A stretch of 64,000 nucleotides of DNA from Billgrantia aerodenitrificans (GTDB taxonomy: Bacteria > Pseudomonadota > Gammaproteobacteria > Pseudomonadales > Halomonadaceae), in assembly GCF_021404405.1 (NCBI RefSeq), contig NZ_JABFTV010000008.1:186001-250000 (forward strand), given 5' to 3'. A model generated the notes under the pieces. It was not told the DNA's origin. It made no database searches and saw only the letters and a list, made by a program, of their open reading frames with translations. Made by a program: the position numbers and the translations under genes. Shown here piece after piece: positions 54,805 to 62,813 of the stretch. The number at the start of each line of letters is the position of its first letter. Position 1 is the stretch's first letter.

Positions 54805-55116
54805 TCACAAGGAGAGGAAAGCCACGACCCCGATCGCTATTACCATTACACCCACGCAGCTGGTCCATACTCCCTCATGACTCTCGCTCTTCCAACCATT
54901 CCGAGCTTGACCTTTCGGGTATCGTCCCAAGGTGATTATCTTAACAAATGGCCAACCAATATAATAAAACATAACTTCAAATATTATTTGCCCTACGATA
55001 TACACAACCGCACGAGCAAAGGCCTTTACAAGCCCTTCAATCACACCATCCATGCATTGACCCCAAAAAAACCAACCAATTTTCACGCCCCAGACTGGGG
55101 GCGCCTCCGCTCCCAA
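54805..55116 (-). CDS. Small membrane protein, possible orphan immunity protein
   Basis: This 103-residue frame starts at 55116, with an alternative ATG at 55053 (MDGVIEGLVKAFARAVVYIV) giving 82 residues. It has two hydrophobic segments around VVYIVGQIIFEVMFYYIGWP and VGVMVIAIGVVAFLSL, joined by a basic loop with TLGRYPKGQARNGWKS. Similar two-span proteins of unknown function occur widely. The following 245 bases (54560-54804) hold only a poor minus-strand frame and no clear gene. The gene is AT-rich. Confidence 0.5.
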   Translation of the reverse strand: MGAEAPPVWGVKIGWFFWGQCMDGVIEGLVKAFARAVVYIVGQIIFEVMFYYIGWPFVKIITLGRYPKGQARNGWKSESHEGVWTSCVGVMVIAIGVVAFLSL

Positions 55117-55134
55117 AACCCATAAAACAAAACT

Positions 55135-55374
55135 TCACTTTCTTCCTGCCGTCCACTTCAAAAATCTTGGCGGATATCCTTTCAACAAAATAACTAGTGA
55201 AACATACAAAAATAGCCCTACAACCGCAACAAAGATCAACATTTGAGCATGAGCCCCTTCATCACGTCCAAATGCAAGAATCCCCAGAAGAGCTATAAGA
55301 CAAAAAGAAGAAATCAGACCGCAAAGCAGCCTGTAAAACCAGCCCAATTTCTTTAGCTCACCCACACCCGGCAC
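55135..55374 (-). CDS. Small two-span membrane protein, possible orphan immunity protein
   Basis: This 79-residue protein begins MPGVGELKKLGWFYRLLCGL and has two hydrophobic segments (about 14-36 and 44-64), ending in a basic cytoplasmic-looking tail LKGYPPRFLKWTAGRK. It lies 18 bases before the next minus-strand gene and is AT-rich. Small membrane proteins in this position often protect against pore-forming or envelope-active RHS toxins. No family is assigned. Confidence 0.55.
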   Translation of the reverse strand: MPGVGELKKLGWFYRLLCGLISSFCLIALLGILAFGRDEGAHAQMLIFVAVVGLFLYVSLVILLKGYPPRFLKWTAGRK

Positions 55375-55418
55375 TCCCTCTTACGTTTAAATGTTGTGCA
55401 TTGAACCATAGCACCGAA

Positions 55419-55721
55419 CTAGGGGTGGTAATACTGCAGCGATATTATAAGCGACATGAAAGACGATGTATAAAAGCCAAGAAACACCGTACTTATTAAA
55501 CTTTTCCTCATCTTCGGTCTCCCACAAAACATAGGGACAAAAATCAAAGCAGTTAGGAAAATAGCCAGCCAATAATTGAAAAGATATATATTTATCGGAG
55601 CGGATACAATCGCCGCCGCAAGAAATATGGCTAAATATCTACCACCGCTCAGCTTTCCTTTACCTACCGCTCGCTCCATGCAATCACACCTACTTTCTAC
55701 AGCGCCATAATTATTTATCAC
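55419..55721 (-). CDS. Membrane protein downstream of the RHS immunity gene
   Basis: A GTG start at 55721 overlaps the stop of the preceding gene by four bases (GTGA) and gives 100 residues; an ATG at 55679 (MERAVGKGKLSGGRY) gives 86. Three hydrophobic segments follow: AIFLAAAIVSAPINIYLFNY, WLAIFLTALIFVPMFCG and STVFLGFYTSSFMSLIISLQ. Low GC and tight coupling to the candidate immunity gene suggest it belongs to the toxin/immunity unit, perhaps as a second immunity subunit. No family is recognised. Confidence 0.55.
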   Translation of the reverse strand: MINNYGAVESRCDCMERAVGKGKLSGGRYLAIFLAAAIVSAPINIYLFNYWLAIFLTALIFVPMFCGRPKMRKSLISTVFLGFYTSSFMSLIISLQYYHP

Positions 55722-56044
55722 CTTATCTCTATGAGCATGCCAGCTTCAAAAATAAGAGCCACTTCATTAACCATAATTATATTTTCTCGAGGGATCTCCT
55801 TATAGATTAATCTCCCTTCTCCTTGCTTAGACGCCTCCTCCAGCTTTGAAAATACAGCATCCTTGGATAATCCCATCCACTCGTTTTCCAAAAGCAAGAC
55901 CAAAGCATCAGAGTTTTGCTTTAGCAAGTCGTAGCTACTTTGCAAATATGAATGCGAGACCCTTGCATTAACTAGTAACACAATGACCGCACAAAGCGCA
56001 ATTATCGAAAGGGCGAGAGAAACAATCAGCATAGGATATCTCAT
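55718..56044 (-). CDS. Candidate cognate immunity protein of the VgrG-RHS toxin
   Basis: This 108-residue protein starts two bases after the RHS stop, the usual place for the cognate immunity gene. It has an N-terminal membrane anchor (residues about 5-26, IVSLALSIIALCAVIVLLVN) and a soluble domain of about 80 residues with LLENEWMGLSKDAVFSKLEE and an IFEAGMLIEI ending strand. With a single N-terminal helix the domain should face the periplasm. That matches a toxin acting on cell wall or membrane from the periplasmic side. Overall shape recalls anchored immunity proteins such as Imm58, without a firm match. Confidence 0.65.
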   Translation of the reverse strand: MRYPMLIVSLALSIIALCAVIVLLVNARVSHSYLQSSYDLLKQNSDALVLLLENEWMGLSKDAVFSKLEEASKQGEGRLIYKEIPRENIIMVNEVALIFEAGMLIEIR

Positions 56045-56046
56045 AT

Positions 56047-59000
56047 CTATTGACCCGCAGAAATGGCTTCATTAGCGAATGTTCTACAATGATTAGGCGA
56101 CAGGGGACTCCAGCTATAAGCCGGCCTCCCGGGATTATTGGCAAAATTTTCTATATGCCTATACATTTCTTCGATGTCTACGTCTGAGAAACAAGTCATC
56201 TCAACTCTAGTTCCTCTTCCTGCACTTTCCGACAGAGCACGCCTTAGTTGATCCAAAGACTCACTTGTAGGATCACCACCTTCTGTCAATGTAAGATCAG
56301 GTACGGTAATCGTCCTTATGTTCCCTTGTGCGGCCGGAAGGCGTTCTCCTATTACCCCTCGCCCATCAGGAGCGTATCTCCCAAACTCATAATACTGCGT
56401 CTTTCCCTGAGCATCATACCCTAGCACACCTGCATGCCCCCCTAACCAAGTTGAGCTAAATCCGAGGCCAGTATTGATAGGGTAATCGGGGAACAGCACG
56501 TAGCAGCCTGCCAACCCCAGCGGATCCACCATCCCGGTCGGGTTGCTGACGTAACCATACAGGTTGGTACCGCCGTTCAGGCCAATCGGGTCCTGGTTGA
56601 TGTACCGGCCCTGCTGCGGGTCGTAGTAGCGGTGGCGGTTGTAGTACAGCCCACTCTCTTCATCAAGCCACTGGCCTTGGAAGCGGATGGGCTGGGCGGT
56701 GCGGCCCTGTTCGTTGGTGACCGCGGCCCAGTCGTCAGGCTGGGCTTGCCATAGGGTGTCGCCCCGGGGCGTGACGAGCTGCATGGGTGTGCCCAGGGCA
56801 TCGGTGACGTAGGCACTGATCTGCTTGGCTGCGCCATCACCGGCCTGGTCGATTCGGAGCATGGGCACGAAGCTGCCGGGCTCGTAGACTACGGTGGTTC
56901 GGTGGCGCTCTTTCGCTTCGTGCACCAGCCGGTCGCCATCCCAGCCGTAGTGGGTGGTGGCGGTGGTGCCGTTGGCGTGATGGACGGTCTTGCTGATGCG
57001 CCGCCCCAGGGCGTCGTAGCGGTAGCGGGCTTCTTCGGTCGCTCCCTGGGCGCTGGTACGGGTCAACCGTACCAGGCGGTTGGCACCGTCGTAGCCCAGG
57101 CTGAGCCGCTCGCCATTGGAAGTCTCGCGCTCGATCAGGTTGCCGGCGCCATCGTGACGGTAGCGGGTGCCGTCGAGCTGGGTCAGGCGGTTGTCGGGCT
57201 GAGCGCTGGCTTGGCCTTCGAGGCGGTTGCCGGCGGCATCCACCGGGTAGCGGTGGGCACGGTCGCCGTGCTGACTGGCGATCAGGCGCCCCGCCGCGTC
57301 ATAGCTATAGGCGATGACCGGGCTGACACTGCCCTGGCTGCGGAAGCTGAGCCGCCCGAGGGCGTCGTAGCGGTAGTGCTGCTCGCCTTTGGCGCTGCCA
57401 GGGCCGCGCAGGCTGAGGTGATCCAGTTGGCCAAGTGCCGTGTAGCCACGCTCGAGGATCAGCGGTTGGGGCTGGTCGGCGCTACTCAGGCGGCGCTGGG
57501 TTTCACGGTGCAGGGCATCGGGTTCGAGGGCGAGTTCGAGACCCAGGCCTGGGGCGCTGAGGCCGTGCAGGTGGCCGCTGCCGTAGGTGTGCCAGGCGAG
57601 TTCGGGCAGATCGCCATAGCGGCTGGCCTGGGGCGCACCGGTGGCGGTCAGGCGTTGCTGGTGCTGCCATTGCCAGGCGGCTACGTCGCCATCGGCATGA
57701 TGCCGCTGCCGCTCCCCGATGGGACGACCGGCGACGTCGTAGGCGAAGGAGACCTCGCTCTCAGGATTGACGACACCAGCCAGCTGGCCGTCGGCGCGCC
57801 ACTGATAGCGCTCGGTGCTGGCCGGGGCCGAATCGGTTGCGGGCAGGTGGCGAGCGATCAGGCGACCGCTGGCATCGAACTCGTAGTGAACGGCTAGCGG
57901 CTGCCCGTCGGGGCCGAGCCGGTGAGCTTCGGTACGTGCGCTCAACTGGCCTGCGGCGTCGTAGGCGTAGCGCTGCTCGCGGCCGTCCGGGCCGGTCTCG
58001 CTGACGAGACGATCCATCTCGTCATACTCGAAGCGGTAGCTGGCGCCGTTGGCCAGGGTCAGTTCACTGAGTCGGCCAGCTTCGTCGTAGGCGTAATGCT
58101 CGCGGCCGCCGTCGGCGTCGATTCGCAGTACAGGACGACCGTGGGCGTCGTAGTGGAATTGTTGCCGGTAGCCTTGAGGCCCCTCTTGCTCGACGAGCCT
58201 GCCCTGCAGGTCGTGGTGATGTTGCCAGCGGCTGCCGTCAGGCAGTTGGGTGGCGATGCGCCGGCCCATCTCGTCGTGGGTGGTGCGGGTGGTTTCACCC
58301 AGAGCGTTGGTTACGGCCAGCAGGTGGCCACAGCTATCGTAGTCGTAGCGGGTGGTCTGGGCCGAACAGTCGGTCTCGGCGATGAGCTGGCCAAGGGCGT
58401 TCCATTCGAGTCGGCGAGTACTACCGCCGGCGTCGGTGACGGCGGTGGGACGATCAGGCAGCGTTTCGCTCCCAAAGGCGAAGGTGGTGGTGCCCTCGGG
58501 GCCGGTGACACGAATGAGGTTGCCGCGGGCATCGCGCTCGAGCTGCCAACGATGGTTTTCCGGGCCGGCCACGGCAATGGGCTGCCCTTGCGCGTCGCGG
58601 GTAATGGCCCAGCGGCTGCCGTCGGGGCCTATCTGAGCGATGACCTGCCCGCTTTTATCACGATCAAGCGCGGTCTCGCGACCGAGCGGATCGACGGTGG
58701 CGATGCGCTGCCCGGCGTGATCGTAGCGGTATTGAATGACCGAGCCATCGGCACGGGTGTGAGCCGTCCAGCGCTGGCCGGGGCCAGTGCCGCTGAAGTG
58801 GTAGCGCTCCTCGCGGCCGAGGCTGTCGGTCACCAAGGTGTGGTCTGGATGGTAGGCGTAGGTACGCGTCAGCCCACCGCTCTCCTCCTGGGCGATGACC
58901 CGGCCTTCCGGGGCATAGCGATCCCAGGTGTAGCGGGCTTCGATACCGCCGGGCACACGGTGAGCCGTGAGCATGTGGTCCTGCCACTCGAATTCGCGTA

Positions 59001-61854
59001 CGACCTCGCCATGACGCAGCTGCACGCTGATCAGATCGCCTTCGGGGCTGTAGGCATAGCGCACCAGCCAGTCGTCCTGGGGGCTGCCATCGGCCTCACG
59101 CACCAGGCGTACGCCACTGAGGCGCTGGCCGCTGTCCTGCTCGCTCGCCGGCAGCAGCGCTTCGTAGTCGAAGTGGAAGTGGCGCCCGGCGCTGTCCTCG
59201 ACCTGGACGAGCAGCTCGGCTTCCCAGCGATAGGTGGTGGCGTAGCCGTTGCGGTCCAGTTCCTGGGCAAGGCGCCAGGTGGTCGATGCTTCCTGCGTCG
59301 GTGCGAAGACATAGTAGAGGTCACCATCGCTCAGCACGATGGTCTGCGGGTCGTGGCGCAGGGCTTCGGGCAGAGCCGCCCAGCGGGCGCTTTCGCCATC
59401 CTTGCCCGCTTCCAGCTCGGTCGGCTCGCCACCGCGCCGCAGCCATAGCTGCTCGGTGGGCGAGTAGCGCGACTGACCCGGCGCCAGGGCGCCGAAGGTG
59501 ATGTCGCGGCCCTGAGCATCGTGGATCACGCAGGCATCGTCGCGCAGGCTGAGCGAGAGGCCGTCACCGGGTACCGACCACCCCTGCCCCAGCACGCCGA
59601 TACGGGCGTTGGCGGAGAGGTAGCCGCGCGAGAACACGAAGGGCCGCGGTGCCGGCAAGGCGAAGTCGGTTTCCGCGGGCAGCAGCTTGGCGCCCAGTAG
59701 CGGATTGACCGGGCTGCCCACGGCAGGCGCACAGGCGCTGCAGCGGTTGGCCAAGCCTTCGAGCATGGCGGGATTGCCGAGATCCAGCAGATTGCCTAGC
59801 TGAGAGAACAAGCCGGCACCGACCGATTTGAGCGTCACGTCCTCGCTGGCTTCCGGCGTGGTGGCACCCGGCAGCAGCGCCGCCGCTGTGGCTTGCCCGC
59901 TCCCCGAGCCGGGGCTGCCGCCGGAGTTGATCTTGACCTGGGCGCCGACGATGGTGATGCCGCTGGGGTCGAGCTTGAGGAAGCTGCCGCCGGCCTTGAG
60001 GGTGATCTCGGCGCCGGCGTCGATCACGGTCTTGCTGCCGGCCTTGTGGTGGATCTCCTGGCCGGCTTCGACGAGCTGGGCGCGGGCGGTCTTTTCGTGG
60101 CGCGTGGTACCGACGATGAGGTGGTCGTCGCCGTCGACCTTGAGGTGACGCTGGCCGCGCACGGTGAGGTGGTCGTCGGCGTGGATCTCGCTGATGCGGT
60201 TGCGGTGCACGGTGAGGTGGCTGTCGTTGCCGATCTCTTCGGTGCGGTCGTTGTGGGTCAGCAGTTCCAGGTCTTTCTGGGCATGGAGCCAGATCTGTTC
60301 CTGACCGGCTTCGTCCTCCAGGCGCAGTTCGTTGAAGCCTTCGCCTTGGTGACTCTGGGTGCGGATGACGGTACGGGTCTTGTTCGCCGGCAGTTCGTAG
60401 GGCGGTGTGCTGACGGCGTTGTAGATTCGCCCGGTGATCAGCGGCTGATCGGGGTCGCCCTCCAGGTAGCTGACGAGGATCTCATGGCCAATCCGCGGAA
60501 TCGCCATGCTGCCGTAGCCGCCGCCGGCCCAGTCCTGGCTGACACGAATCCAAGCACTCGCTGTTTCATTAGGCTCAGCGTAGCGATCCCAAGGGAACTG
60601 CACCTTGACCCGGCCGTGCTCGTCGCAGTAGATCTCTTCACCTTCAGGACCGACGACGAAGGCGATCTGAGGGCCGTCGACCCGAGGGCGGGGCTTGGGC
60701 TCGGGGCGCCAGGCCTGGTCGGCGGGCATCAGGACCAGCTCGTTGTGGTACTGGGTCATGGCTTCCGAGCCTGCCCGACCCCGCAGGCCATCACTTTGAT
60801 CGGTTTGCTCGCTTCCCTGAACGAAGCCGTCCTCTTCCAGCGCCTGGCGCTGCTTGCCGTGGTGAATGACGCCGAGCACCTGCCAGTCGCGGTTGAGGTC
60901 ATCCAGATCGTGGTCGGTGAGCGTGAACCGGGTGCCCGGGGCGAGTTCGGGCAGGTCGCTCTCTGCGTCGGCGGTGTTGGCGCCGCGGCGCAGCGCTTCG
61001 AGGCGAATGCGGGTGAAGGCCTGGCCGGAGGCGTCGGCCTTGTAGCGCCCGGGGTAGTCGTAGTGCTCGTAGTCGCTTCGCTGGCCGTGAGCTTCAAGAT
61101 CGCGTGCGGCGTGGTCGTGCAGTTGTCCGTAAGCAGGTTTCTTGAACGAGTAGTCCTTGAGCGTGGCCGAGGCCGGGGCGACCCGGGCATGCTGCTGCAG
61201 CTTACGCACGTGACGCGCCGGTGGTGTGCCCCCGGCGCGGCCGTGGTAGGTGCGCTCGCCCAGGTGGCTCAGCACCTGGGGCGCATCGGCGAACACCAGG
61301 CGGTGGGCGGCGCGGGCCTCCTCGTCGCTACCGACCTCGAAGAACTCATGGAAGTAGAACAGCCCCTCTTCGGCGGCCAGGCGCTCGACGAAGGCGAGAT
61401 CGTCTTCACGGTACTGGGTAAGGTACTCCCGAGGCTCGGGTTCACGGGTGGCGGCGAAGGCGAGATCGGTCAGGCCGTGCTCGTCGCACAGGGTGTTGAG
61501 CACCGTGAGCGGCGAGACCTCCTGGAAGATGCGCGAGTTCTGGCGCAGGCCGAGGCGCCACAGGGCGGGACGGATCTCGACCCGGTAGAAGGTGTGGCGG
61601 TGGCCGCGGTCGCCACGGGCGAACTCGCTGACGATGCCGTTCACCTGGCGCAGCATCTCGTCGTCCTGCCAGATCGTCAGGGTGGCCTCGCGGTCGAGAA
61701 TGTCGCGAGCAGAGAGGCTGCCGTTACGGCTGGCGAAGCGCACCGTGAGCTCGAAGGGGGCGGAGAGCCGTTCCCGGTGGGTGAACTCGATGACCGCCAG
61801 GCCCTCGGTATCGGGCAAGGTCAGAGTGAAATGCAAACCGGTGGCCTTGGCCAT
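56047..61854 (-). CDS. VgrG-RHS fusion type VI secretion effector with C-terminal toxin
   Basis: The ATG at 61854 (GGGAGG upstream) gives 1935 residues; the frame extends 67 codons back without support. Residues about 1-680 are VgrG: LRLEDEAGQEQIWLHAQKDL, GRVKVQFPWDRYAEPNETAS and the beta-helix/DUF2345 region with HLTVHRN and HLTVRGQRH. From about 708 (NPLLGAKLLPAETDFALPAP) runs an RHS cage of YD repeats (YDEAGRL, YDAAGQL, YDAAGRL). It ends at GRYINQDPIGLNGGTNLYGY and NPTGMVDPLGL near 1780. The last 153 residues are a variable tip with His1807 in LGGHAGVLGYD and Cys1923 in SPNHCRTFANEA. This order fits a permuted NlpC/P60 or LRAT-type cysteine hydrolase. No PAAR motif was seen. The immunity gene follows after two bases. 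Confidence 0.92.
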   Translation of the reverse strand: MAKATGLHFTLTLPDTEGLAVIEFTHRERLSAPFELTVRFASRNGSLSARDILDREATLTIWQDDEMLRQVNGIVSEFARGDRGHRHTFYRVEIRPALWRLGLRQNSRIFQEVSPLTVLNTLCDEHGLTDLAFAATREPEPREYLTQYREDDLAFVERLAAEEGLFYFHEFFEVGSDEEARAAHRLVFADAPQVLSHLGERTYHGRAGGTPPARHVRKLQQHARVAPASATLKDYSFKKPAYGQLHDHAARDLEAHGQRSDYEHYDYPGRYKADASGQAFTRIRLEALRRGANTADAESDLPELAPGTRFTLTDHDLDDLNRDWQVLGVIHHGKQRQALEEDGFVQGSEQTDQSDGLRGRAGSEAMTQYHNELVLMPADQAWRPEPKPRPRVDGPQIAFVVGPEGEEIYCDEHGRVKVQFPWDRYAEPNETASAWIRVSQDWAGGGYGSMAIPRIGHEILVSYLEGDPDQPLITGRIYNAVSTPPYELPANKTRTVIRTQSHQGEGFNELRLEDEAGQEQIWLHAQKDLELLTHNDRTEEIGNDSHLTVHRNRISEIHADDHLTVRGQRHLKVDGDDHLIVGTTRHEKTARAQLVEAGQEIHHKAGSKTVIDAGAEITLKAGGSFLKLDPSGITIVGAQVKINSGGSPGSGSGQATAAALLPGATTPEASEDVTLKSVGAGLFSQLGNLLDLGNPAMLEGLANRCSACAPAVGSPVNPLLGAKLLPAETDFALPAPRPFVFSRGYLSANARIGVLGQGWSVPGDGLSLSLRDDACVIHDAQGRDITFGALAPGQSRYSPTEQLWLRRGGEPTELEAGKDGESARWAALPEALRHDPQTIVLSDGDLYYVFAPTQEASTTWRLAQELDRNGYATTYRWEAELLVQVEDSAGRHFHFDYEALLPASEQDSGQRLSGVRLVREADGSPQDDWLVRYAYSPEGDLISVQLRHGEVVREFEWQDHMLTAHRVPGGIEARYTWDRYAPEGRVIAQEESGGLTRTYAYHPDHTLVTDSLGREERYHFSGTGPGQRWTAHTRADGSVIQYRYDHAGQRIATVDPLGRETALDRDKSGQVIAQIGPDGSRWAITRDAQGQPIAVAGPENHRWQLERDARGNLIRVTGPEGTTTFAFGSETLPDRPTAVTDAGGSTRRLEWNALGQLIAETDCSAQTTRYDYDSCGHLLAVTNALGETTRTTHDEMGRRIATQLPDGSRWQHHHDLQGRLVEQEGPQGYRQQFHYDAHGRPVLRIDADGGREHYAYDEAGRLSELTLANGASYRFEYDEMDRLVSETGPDGREQRYAYDAAGQLSARTEAHRLGPDGQPLAVHYEFDASGRLIARHLPATDSAPASTERYQWRADGQLAGVVNPESEVSFAYDVAGRPIGERQRHHADGDVAAWQWQHQQRLTATGAPQASRYGDLPELAWHTYGSGHLHGLSAPGLGLELALEPDALHRETQRRLSSADQPQPLILERGYTALGQLDHLSLRGPGSAKGEQHYRYDALGRLSFRSQGSVSPVIAYSYDAAGRLIASQHGDRAHRYPVDAAGNRLEGQASAQPDNRLTQLDGTRYRHDGAGNLIERETSNGERLSLGYDGANRLVRLTRTSAQGATEEARYRYDALGRRISKTVHHANGTTATTHYGWDGDRLVHEAKERHRTTVVYEPGSFVPMLRIDQAGDGAAKQISAYVTDALGTPMQLVTPRGDTLWQAQPDDWAAVTNEQGRTAQPIRFQGQWLDEESGLYYNRHRYYDPQQGRYINQDPIGLNGGTNLYGYVSNPTGMVDPLGLAGCYVLFPDYPINTGLGFSSTWLGGHAGVLGYDAQGKTQYYEFGRYAPDGRGVIGERLPAAQGNIRTITVPDLTLTEGGDPTSESLDQLRRALSESAGRGTRVEMTCFSDVDIEEMYRHIENFANNPGRPAYSWSPLSPNHCRTFANEAISAGQ

Positions 61855-62062
61855 GTCGCCTCCCTGCGGCTGGAAGTACTCGATGTTATTGGTCGTTTTG
61901 CGTATACGCGCATTTTCGCGCAGCAAAGCATACCAATCGCAGCCAGGCGTATCTGTGGCGCTTCGCTGATAAGAATGTAAGAAATAGCTTACAAAGGAGA
62001 GTGAGTGCCGCCGGCCGACCGAACCACACGACTGCGTATGTTGTACTGACGACAAGCAAGAG

Positions 62063-62104
62063 AAACGAAAAACCCCTGAGTCAGGTGGGCTGGCTCAGGG
62101 GCTT
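62063..62104 (-). terminator. Terminator of the VapA-like gene, right copy of island-flanking repeat
   Basis: On the minus strand AGCCCCTGAG and CTCAGGGGTT form the stem, followed by TTTTCGTTT. The 42 bases match 53200-53240 with one substitution in the stem base, small loop differences and one extra loop base, in the same orientation. It separates the VapA-like gene from vgrG-rhs. Confidence 0.85.
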
Positions 62105-62135
62105 GGTCAATGCAAATACCGTCTCTCAATCGTTC

Positions 62136-62576
62136 TCAATGCCACTTTCCTTTGCCACCTCCAACACCGGTGACGGTGGAAACTGCCCCCGACTGGAAGT
62201 GGCCCAGCAGTTTGCTGTGGCTGTCGAAGAACAGGATGCTCAGGTAGACCGGTGTGCCTTGGAACTCGAAGCTCACGGTGTCGCGATAGAGCCGCTCGAG
62301 GTCGTTGGTGTAGACGTGCCCGAAGAGTGCGCCGCCGCCCGGTGAGGAGGCGCCTCCAGCATTGCCGTCGAAGGTCTTGCCGCCATTGGTGATATTGACC
62401 TGGAACTTCAGATAGAAGATCAGGCTGGCCACGCTGCCGTTGGCGGGATAGGCCGTTTCGGAAGCAACCAGTGTCTGGGCGACATCGTCGATCTTCTCGG
62501 GCTCGAGCTTGCCATGCATGGCGACACGGAAGTCGTGGGCGATCAGCTGCTTGTCGATGGTTTGCGGAGCGTTCAT
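62136..62576 (-). CDS. VapA-family (Rhodococcus virulence-associated protein) homologue
   Basis: This 146-residue protein closely follows the conserved core of the R. equi Vap family: GGKTFDGNAGGASSPGGGAL, HVYTNDLERLYRDTVSFEF, YLSILFFDSHSKLLGHFQSG and the C-terminal AVSTVTGVGGGKGKW. The family folds as an eight-stranded antiparallel beta-barrel. Unlike Rhodococcus VapA it has no signal peptide: the N-terminus is MNAPQTIDKQLIAHDFRVAM. It lies upstream of vgrG-rhs on the same strand but ends at its own terminator. A lack of signal peptide plus proximity to VgrG suggests T6SS delivery or an intracellular role, which is inference. Family identity is from memory of its motifs. Confidence 0.8.
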   Translation of the reverse strand: MNAPQTIDKQLIAHDFRVAMHGKLEPEKIDDVAQTLVASETAYPANGSVASLIFYLKFQVNITNGGKTFDGNAGGASSPGGGALFGHVYTNDLERLYRDTVSFEFQGTPVYLSILFFDSHSKLLGHFQSGAVSTVTGVGGGKGKWH

Positions 62577-62682
62577 GGGGTGATACCTCGTATGTTGTTC
62601 TGGAAATGGCGGTCGGACCTCGACCGCGGCTTACTGCCCCAGTCATTCCAGTTGAGGAATCTCATACCGACCGCATCAGCTC

Positions 62683-62741
62683 GGTATCACCACGAACGCC
62701 GGTATCAGCCCCACGAAGCGCAACGGATCACTTCGGTATCA
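62683..62741. promoter_or_regulatory. GGTATCA repeats in a divergent promoter region
   Basis: GGTATCA occurs at 62683-62689, 62701-62707 and 62735-62741, with an inverted copy (TGATACC) at 62581-62587, in the 237-base gap between the VapA-like gene and the divergent FAD oxidoreductase. It could be a regulator binding cluster. Spacing is irregular, so confidence is low. Confidence 0.3.
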
Positions 62742-62813
62742 CCTCGTCTCACCCCCTTGGTTACACCATCCTCTTGAGGGATTCTTAGGAAAACAACGAC
62801 TGGGGGCGTCATC

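Larger units (their letters stand above)
53830..56510. other. AT-rich toxin-tip/immunity segment
   Basis: From roughly the toxin boundary of the RHS gene (about 56510) to about 53830 the sequence is visibly AT-rich, while the VgrG-RHS core and all flanking operons are strongly GC-rich. The segment carries the toxin tip and five small minus-strand genes. A composition break of this kind is expected where RHS C-terminal tips and their immunity genes have been exchanged by horizontal transfer. Confidence 0.8.

Noticed and set aside
54784..55125. 113-codon plus-strand frame in the immunity array
   Set aside because: It runs against the common strand of the array and lies opposite a plausible membrane protein. 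No ribosome site or family pattern was seen.
59893..61980. 695-codon plus-strand frame opposite vgrG, with further long frames at 56902-57897 and 57922-59448
   Set aside because: Long antisense frames arise from high GC at codon third positions of the VgrG-RHS gene. The translations are low-complexity Val/Ala/Gly-rich and match no known pattern.
53200..62104. Prophage or transposon as vehicle of the island
   Set aside because: No integrase, transposase, tRNA end or target-site duplication was seen. Only the repeated terminators flank it.
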